From Sphingobium lactosutens (GTDB taxonomy: Bacteria; Pseudomonadota; Alphaproteobacteria; Sphingomonadales; Sphingomonadaceae), in contig NZ_QJQX01000080.1 in assembly GCF_013393185.1 (NCBI RefSeq), positions 67,001-131,000 of the forward strand: a DNA stretch of 64,000 nt. Direction: 5' to 3'. Positions within the stretch are counted from its first letter, which is position 1. Each line of letters begins with the position of its first letter. The position numbers were made by a program, and so were the translations under genes. The notes below the pieces were generated by a model that saw nothing but the letters and a program-made list of their open reading frames with translations, was not told the DNA's origin and did not search any database. This document shows positions 59,186-64,000 of this stretch, piece by piece.

Positions 59186-62053
59186 TCAGAAGCGGAAGTC
59201 CACGCCCGCATAGAGCATGCGGCCATAGAGGTCGTAGGTGTTCGCCGACGTCTGGGTGCCGGGGAAGGTCACGACATTGGTGTCGCCGAAGATCGGCGGC
59301 TTCTTGTCGAAGACATTGTCGACGCCGAAATACAGCTCGTAGGTCTTCTTCTTGTCGAGGCCGATGCGCAACTGGGCATCATGATACCAGAAGGCGCCGG
59401 TGCTGATCGGAGCAGGCTTGGTCAGGTCGTCCTTGACATTGCTCATGTAATTGACGCGCCAGTTGAGCGAGACATTCTCCAGCGAGAAGGTGGCCGAGAC
59501 ATTGAATTTGTCGCGGAAACCGGTGCCCAGGCGACCGCAGCTATAGCAGTCGAGCTGGCCCACTTCCTTCTGGGTCGGACCGCCGGGGAAGGAGGTCTGC
59601 TGCTGCTTGAGCAGATGAGTCCAGTAGCCGCTCAGGTCCAGCTTGCCGGTCTCGCCGATGTTCATGCTGTAGCGGATCTGCGTATCGATGCCCGACACCA
59701 GGAAGGAACCGGTGTTGAGGTTGAACGCATCGACCTGGGTCACGCGGCCATTGGCGTCGCGCGTGATGTTGTTGCAGAACAGATCCTCGCCACCGCCGGT
59801 GAGGCATTCGTCAAGCGACGTCTGCTGGCCGATGATGCCGATCGCGTTCTGCACCTTGATCCGGTAGTAATCGACCGTGACGCTGAGGTTCGGGATGAAG
59901 CGGGGCGTCAGCACCGCGCCCAGGGTCAGCGTCTTGGCGGTTTCTTCCTGCAGGTTCGGGTTGCCGCCAACGAAGCCGTTGATGTTCTGGATCTGCGCGG
60001 TGGAATAGACGAAACCGGCGCCGGCAGCCGCTGCCGCGATGGCAGGGTTGTTGAGGCAGGCCGCCGGAATGGACGCCTTGACCCCATTCCAGGAATCGCC
60101 GGCACCCTGCGCCTGGTCGCACGGATCGATGACGGCCGGGAAGGTTTCGCTCTGCGCCGAATAGAGTTCGCTGATGCTCGGCGCGCGGGTGGCTTCCGAA
60201 TAGATGCCGCGGAAGCGGATGTCGCGCACGGGCGCCCATTCGCCGCCGGCCTTCCAGCTCCACACGCCGCCGACGGTCGAATAGTCAGCGTAGCGCACAG
60301 CGCCTTCCAAGCCCAGATAATGGAAGAAGGGACGCTCCGACAGGATCGGGGCGACGACTTCGAGGAAGGCTTCCTTCACATTATATTTGCCGCGCGTGTC
60401 CGACAGCATGTTGCCCAGCGTGTCGCCATTGTTGGTGGCTTCGTCGAAATTCTCCGAGCTGGATTCGCGGCGATATTCGAAACCGGTCGCGAAGCTGAGC
60501 GCGCCGCCGGGCAGTTCGAACAGGTCGCCCGAAATGGTGGCCGAGAAGACGTCCTGCTTCACGCGGGCGTCATAAGTCGACCGCTGGCCGCCATTGGTGA
60601 CATAGTCGGCGGCTGCGGCCGAAACCGTGTTGAAGCCGAAGATGTTGATGGGCGCGCAGGCGGGATCATTGTTGGTCGGATCGGCGTCGACATTGATCGA
60701 GCAGACCGGGCCGTTGGGACCGGCGACAGCGTTCAGGGCGTTGACATAGTTCGGGCCAAGGATGGTGCCGGACGAGGTCTTGTCCTTCATTTCGCCGTGG
60801 GTGTAATAGAGTTCCCACTTGAACTTTTCCGCGAGCGTGCCACGGGCGCCGCCCACCACGCGCCAGGTTTCGCGATCGTTGCGGTTGCTGCGATCGAAAA
60901 TATCGTTCGAACGGCGGCGGAACGGCAGGGCGGTGACGCCGGCGGCGACCATCGCATCGCGGATCTGCTGCGGAATGAATGGGTTGGTGATCGGAATGCC
61001 GGCATAGGGCGTGCCATCGGCATTGGTCAGGTCGGTGTCGGCGACTGCCTGCGGCTCCAGGCTGGAGCGCGACTTGCTCTTGGCATATTCGAATTCGCCG
61101 AACAGTTCGACGTCATCCGAAATCTCGTACTTGGCCAGGCCCGACGCCAGATAGCGCTCGACCGGCAGACCGAGATAACGGTCGTTGTTGCGGTTATAGC
61201 CGTCGATGTTGGCGCTCTGATAATTTTTCAGATTGTTCGCCTGGTCGAAGGTGAAGGTGTTGGCGCCCGGCGCGAAGGAACCGTTGGGGCTGAAGAGACC
61301 CTGGGCCGCGAAGGAGCTGCGGTTCGGCATGTCGTTGGCCGAGAAGCTGCGGCTACGCGAACGCAGGCCGTTGTCCTTGTCGTAACTGCCGTTGACGACG
61401 ATATGGCCGCGGCCGTCCGCGAAGGCGGTGCCGCCGGTCACGGTCGCCAGATAGCGGCCGGCGTCGCCGCGGCTGCTCAGCGTGTTCTGGCCATGGAAGC
61501 GCAGGCCCTGGAATTCATCGTCGAGGATGAAGTTCACGACGCCCGCAATCGCTTCCGAACCATAGACGGCCGACGCGCCGCCGGTCACGACCTGGACTTC
61601 CTTGATGAGGTCGGTCGGGATGGTGTTGAGGTCGACGATCGAGGTGCCGGGCAGGCCCGCGACGAAACGGCGGCCGTTGACGAGCACCAGGGTGCGCGAC
61701 GAACCGAGGTTGCGCAGGTTGACGGTCGCCTGACCGTTGCCGGTGGTCGAGAAGTTGGACGAGGTGCGGCTGATATTCTGGCCGACGGCGGGCAGTTCGG
61801 CGAGCACGTCCTGAATGTTGGCGGCGCCGGTCTGCGCGATCTTTTCCTGCGAGACGACCGCAATGGGCACTGACGCGCTGAGGTCGGGGCGGGCGATGCG
61901 CGATCCGGTGACGACGATCGTCTCGGCGCCGGCATCAGCGTCCGATCCCTGTGCCTCCTGGGCGAGGGCGGGGACGGCGGCAGATGCTGCAACGCCAAGG
62001 ATCATGGAGGCCACGCCGCAACGCAGCGCGCTCATCTTCCGATTGTTGTTCAA
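59186..62053 (-). CDS. TonB-dependent outer-membrane receptor
   Basis: A 955-residue TonB receptor with a signal peptide (residues 1-31, ending PALA-QEA), a TonB-box-like TIVVTGSRIARPD, a plug (IQDVLAELPAVGQNISRTSSNFS region) and a long barrel. The C-terminal Phe of YAGVDFRF inserts into the outer membrane. The start is TTG at 62053 with AAGGGA ten bases upstream. ATG 62035 is the alternative and keeps the same signal. It resembles the Asn/Asp-rich OAR-like receptor type. The substrate is unknown, and a neighbouring dipeptidase hints at peptide-derived compounds. Confidence 0.93.
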   Translation of the reverse strand: MNNNRKMSALRCGVASMILGVAASAAVPALAQEAQGSDADAGAETIVVTGSRIARPDLSASVPIAVVSQEKIAQTGAANIQDVLAELPAVGQNISRTSSNFSTTGNGQATVNLRNLGSSRTLVLVNGRRFVAGLPGTSIVDLNTIPTDLIKEVQVVTGGASAVYGSEAIAGVVNFILDDEFQGLRFHGQNTLSSRGDAGRYLATVTGGTAFADGRGHIVVNGSYDKDNGLRSRSRSFSANDMPNRSSFAAQGLFSPNGSFAPGANTFTFDQANNLKNYQSANIDGYNRNNDRYLGLPVERYLASGLAKYEISDDVELFGEFEYAKSKSRSSLEPQAVADTDLTNADGTPYAGIPITNPFIPQQIRDAMVAAGVTALPFRRRSNDIFDRSNRNDRETWRVVGGARGTLAEKFKWELYYTHGEMKDKTSSGTILGPNYVNALNAVAGPNGPVCSINVDADPTNNDPACAPINIFGFNTVSAAAADYVTNGGQRSTYDARVKQDVFSATISGDLFELPGGALSFATGFEYRRESSSENFDEATNNGDTLGNMLSDTRGKYNVKEAFLEVVAPILSERPFFHYLGLEGAVRYADYSTVGGVWSWKAGGEWAPVRDIRFRGIYSEATRAPSISELYSAQSETFPAVIDPCDQAQGAGDSWNGVKASIPAACLNNPAIAAAAAGAGFVYSTAQIQNINGFVGGNPNLQEETAKTLTLGAVLTPRFIPNLSVTVDYYRIKVQNAIGIIGQQTSLDECLTGGGEDLFCNNITRDANGRVTQVDAFNLNTGSFLVSGIDTQIRYSMNIGETGKLDLSGYWTHLLKQQQTSFPGGPTQKEVGQLDCYSCGRLGTGFRDKFNVSATFSLENVSLNWRVNYMSNVKDDLTKPAPISTGAFWYHDAQLRIGLDKKKTYELYFGVDNVFDKKPPIFGDTNVVTFPGTQTSANTYDLYGRMLYAGVDFRF

Positions 62054-62870
62054 GTTTCAAGTCCCTTGCTTGTAACGCCGGGACTTGCGCCCCGGTTCGC
62101 GTTCATCCGTAGCGGAGGTGAACGGTACCCTCCCGACCCACCGTTGACGGCCACGCGGAAGCCGGATGCGTGCCCCTTGCCGGACACGCTGTAAAGATCG
62201 TCAGGGCGACGCCCGCCGATTTTATGTCGGAGTGTTACAATGTTGCAACAAGCGCACTACAAAGGCCGGGATCGCCCGTTCGATGCGGCGTTTCCCGATC
62301 GATCGATGGAATGTGCCGCAGACGGCCCTTTGTCCGGGCGAGGCGGCGTCAGGCGCCGATCGACAAGCATGCGCAGGCCACTATCGGGTGGAACGATTGG
62401 CTGTTGTAACCGGTTCGGGCAAGGCCAGTCTGGCGGACCGGCTCGACGCCGGGCTTGCCGAGACGGAGCAGGCGCGCCACCTGTTCCAGCTGCGCGCCAA
62501 AACGGACATGCCGGAGCATCGCCGCGTTCCGCATGGTCGGCCAGAAGCAGCTTTCCGCTGCCCGCCACACCCTGTTCCACGTCTGGTTCGCCAATCTGGC
62601 AGGACGGCTGAAACCCAACGAGCGGCGGGTCAGCGCGGTGCTCTTGGGGCCATCGGTGCGTCGGTCGTCATCCTATTTTTGCCCCGACCATTGTCTTGAG
62701 GTTTACTCCGTGGCGACGGCAAGGCTCTGGTGCTTTCTTGCGACGCTCGGAACTCGGCGCGCAGACGCGGCGTCTTGCGGGCGCTGCCATGAAGAATATT
62801 TGCCATAGGGCATCTTCTTCCTGACGTGTCAGGATCAATGATGCACCATTACAGTCCGGGACTACACACC

Positions 62871-62909
62871 TAGCGCCATTCCGGTTTTGACGGAACCGGA
62901 ATGGCGCTA
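62871..62909 (+). terminator. Strong inverted repeat followed by T-rich tract
   Basis: A perfect 16-bp stem (TAGCGCCATTCCGGTT at 62871-62886 and its complement at 62894-62909) is followed by CCTTTTCTTTTG on the plus strand. It looks like a plus-strand terminator, although no plus-strand gene is clear upstream. Confidence 0.6.
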
Positions 62910-62929
62910 CCTTTTCTTTTGTTTTCCGT

Positions 62930-62969
62930 GATTTCCGAGTCACCAGATGATTCCATCTGGCTTGAAATC
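62930..62969. repeat. REP-like palindrome, copy 4 (gshA 3' flank)
   Basis: The outer arms GATTTC (62930-62935) and GAAATC (62964-62969) enclose an inner stem CCAGATG-ATTC-CATCTGG. The base context and length match the copy at 15615-15653, with different stem sequence. It lies three bases from the gshA stop codon. Confidence 0.8.
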
Positions 62970-62972
62970 ATT

Positions 62973-64000
62973 CTAGAAACTCTCTTCCGCGTAGATGCGG
63001 CTGAGATCGCCCTGCCATTCGCCATGATAGCGGTCGAGCAGCCGTTCGGCATGGGTCTTGCCCGACGCGATCACTTCGTCGAGCGCCGAGAGATAGCCCG
63101 TCTCATTGTCGCCCGAGGCGTTAAGTCGTGCGCGCGCGGCCAGACCCGATCGGGCGATGTCCACCACTTGCCCGGCAATGTCGCGCAGCTTGCGCCCGCC
63201 GCCGATCGGCGCGTCCAGACCCAGCTTCGGCACGGAATCGCGCAATATCTGCCGTTCCTCCATGCTCCAGTCCTTGACCACGTCCCACGCCGCATCGAGC
63301 GCGCCCTGGTCGTAGAGCAGGCCGACCCACAAGGCCGGCAACGCGCAGATGCGGTTCCACGGACCGCCATCGGCGCCGCGCATTTCGAGGAAGCTCTTCA
63401 TCCGCACTTCGGGGAAGGCGGTGGAGAGATGATCCTCCCAATCCTTCTCGGTCGGCTTTTCGCCGGGCAGGACGGCGAGCTTGCCGGCGAGGAAGTCGCG
63501 GAAACTATGGCCCGCCGCATCGATATATTTGCCGTCGCGGTAAACGAAATACATCGGCACATCGAGGGCGTAGTCGGCATAGCGCTCGTACCCGAAGCCG
63601 TCCTCGAACACGAAGGGCAGCATGCCGGTGCGGTGCGGATCGGTGTCCGACCAGATATGGCTGCGATAGGAGAGGAAGCCGTTGGGCTTGCCATCGGTGA
63701 AGGGCGAATTGGCGAAGAGTGCGGTGGCAAGCGGCTGGAGCGCCAGCGACACACGGAACTTCTGCGCCATGTCGGCTTCGCTGCCATAGTCCAGATTGGT
63801 CTGGATGGTGCAGGTCCGCAGCATCATGTCGAGACCCATCGACCCCACGCGCGGCATGTGTCGCAGCATGATGTCATAACGGCCCTTGGGCATGATCGGC
63901 AATTCTACGCGGCTCTTGTCAGGCCACATGCCAAGGCCGAGGAAGCCCAGGCCCAGCATGTCGCCGACATATTTCACCTGCTCCAGATGGCGGCCGGTTT
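62973..64000 (-). CDS. gshA: Glutamate-cysteine ligase, plant type (5' end beyond window)
   Basis: The visible C-terminal 342 residues run to the window edge. The plant/alphaproteobacterial GSH1 pattern is clear: [51 protein letters not shown] in parts, [22 protein letters not shown] and [17 protein letters not shown]. It makes gamma-glutamylcysteine, the first step of glutathione. The stop codon abuts a REP-like hairpin. This pathway serves the gloA-gloB pair found at 53.5-54.7 kb. Confidence 0.93.
   Translation of the reverse strand, partial: TGRHLEQVKYVGDMLGLGFLGLGMWPDKSRVELPIMPKGRYDIMLRHMPRVGSMGLDMMLRTCTIQTNLDYGSEADMAQKFRVSLALQPLATALFANSPFTDGKPNGFLSYRSHIWSDTDPHRTGMLPFVFEDGFGYERYADYALDVPMYFVYRDGKYIDAAGHSFRDFLAGKLAVLPGEKPTEKDWEDHLSTAFPEVRMKSFLEMRGADGGPWNRICALPALWVGLLYDQGALDAAWDVVKDWSMEERQILRDSVPKLGLDAPIGGGRKLRDIAGQVVDIARSGLAARARLNASGDNETGYLSALDEVIASGKTHAERLLDRYHGEWQGDLSRIYAEESF

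Larger units (their letters stand above)
62054..62972. other. 919-base intergenic region without a confident gene
   Basis: The promoter region of the TonB receptor occupies the left end. Two weak, overlapping plus-strand frames at 62400-62700 give a partly protein-like product in two frames, such as MVGQKQLSAARHTLFHVW with NLAGRLKPNERR. They could be a frameshifted relic. The right end carries an inverted repeat at 62871-62909 and a REP-like copy at 62930-62969. Confidence 0.4.

Noticed and set aside
59108-61873. Long open frame antisense to the TonB receptor
   Set aside because: The same shadow effect; the receptor frame carries signal, plug and barrel motifs, the antisense one none.
62668-62943. 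Small minus-strand open frame in the gap before gshA
   Set aside because: Low-complexity basic sequence covering the inverted repeat, without ribosome site.
1-64000. CRISPR arrays, prophage, complete insertion sequences
   Set aside because: No regularly spaced direct repeats, phage structural genes or intact transposase were found.

Overview
The window is GC-rich (coding) DNA from an alphaproteobacterium, most probably Sphingomonadaceae (Sphingobium/Novosphingobium type). This is inferred from the TonB-receptor-rich content, the gene sets (MmcB, EipA/DUF1134, MipZ, ubiquinol-cytochrome c chaperone with DUF177, PgmG-type mutase) and an origin region placed between ppsR and hemE as in other alphaproteobacteria. 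No species can be named from sequence alone. Almost everything is chromosomal core or shell content. There is no prophage, plasmid backbone or CRISPR array.

Layout. 1-4 kb: a truncated TonB-dependent receptor, PdeM nuclease, TrhO tRNA hydroxylase and a small AT-rich HTH-like ORF. 4-14.3 kb: mostly minus-strand genes, namely a M48-type protease, a YcgN protein, a SCO copper chaperone, MmcB, a SleB hydrolase, the hpf/ptsN/thioesterase/DUF1491 run, and the overlapping operon ppsR-maf-aroE-coaE-dnaQ. 14.27-14.56 kb: the likely chromosomal replication origin, with four perfect DnaA boxes and eight GANTC (CcrM) sites. 14.6-30.6 kb: mostly plus-strand genes, namely hemE-hemJ, mipZ-DnaJ-like-pgm, fadL, ispG, an ExbD-like lipoprotein, ftsK, lolA, xth-ribA-ldt. 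Transcription therefore diverges from the origin on both sides.

30.6-38.6 kb: glnD and mutS (minus) and maeB (plus). 38.6-42.2 kb: a flavin reductase and a small polysaccharide-related group (deacetylase, ATP-grasp, tyrosine phosphatase). 42.2-45.4 kb: a LysR regulator divergent from two pirin transcription units whose promoters share the same extended motif. 45.4-49.7 kb: bamE, cytochrome bc1 chaperone, DUF177, dinB and eipA. 49.9-50.5 kb: tRNA-Ser(GCT) and a tandemly duplicated tRNA-Leu(CAG). 50.6-57.5 kb: hydrolase, TPR protein, small lipoproteins, SIMPL protein, the glyoxalase pair gloA-gloB, and an isoprenylcysteine-methyltransferase-like membrane protein. 57.5-64 kb: an IS630-type transposase scar, an atypical M19 dipeptidase, a second TonB receptor, an unexplained 0.9-kb gap and the 3' part of gshA.

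Non-coding structure is the most interesting part. It includes the origin, a pair of sequence-related small-RNA candidates with an exposed CCTCTCC motif (19.95 kb and 27.0 kb), a third locus sharing their upstream motif (56.17 kb), a REP-like palindrome family with covarying stems (15.6, 42.0, 52.3 and 62.9 kb), and a Shine-Dalgarno held inside a terminator hairpin upstream of ispG.
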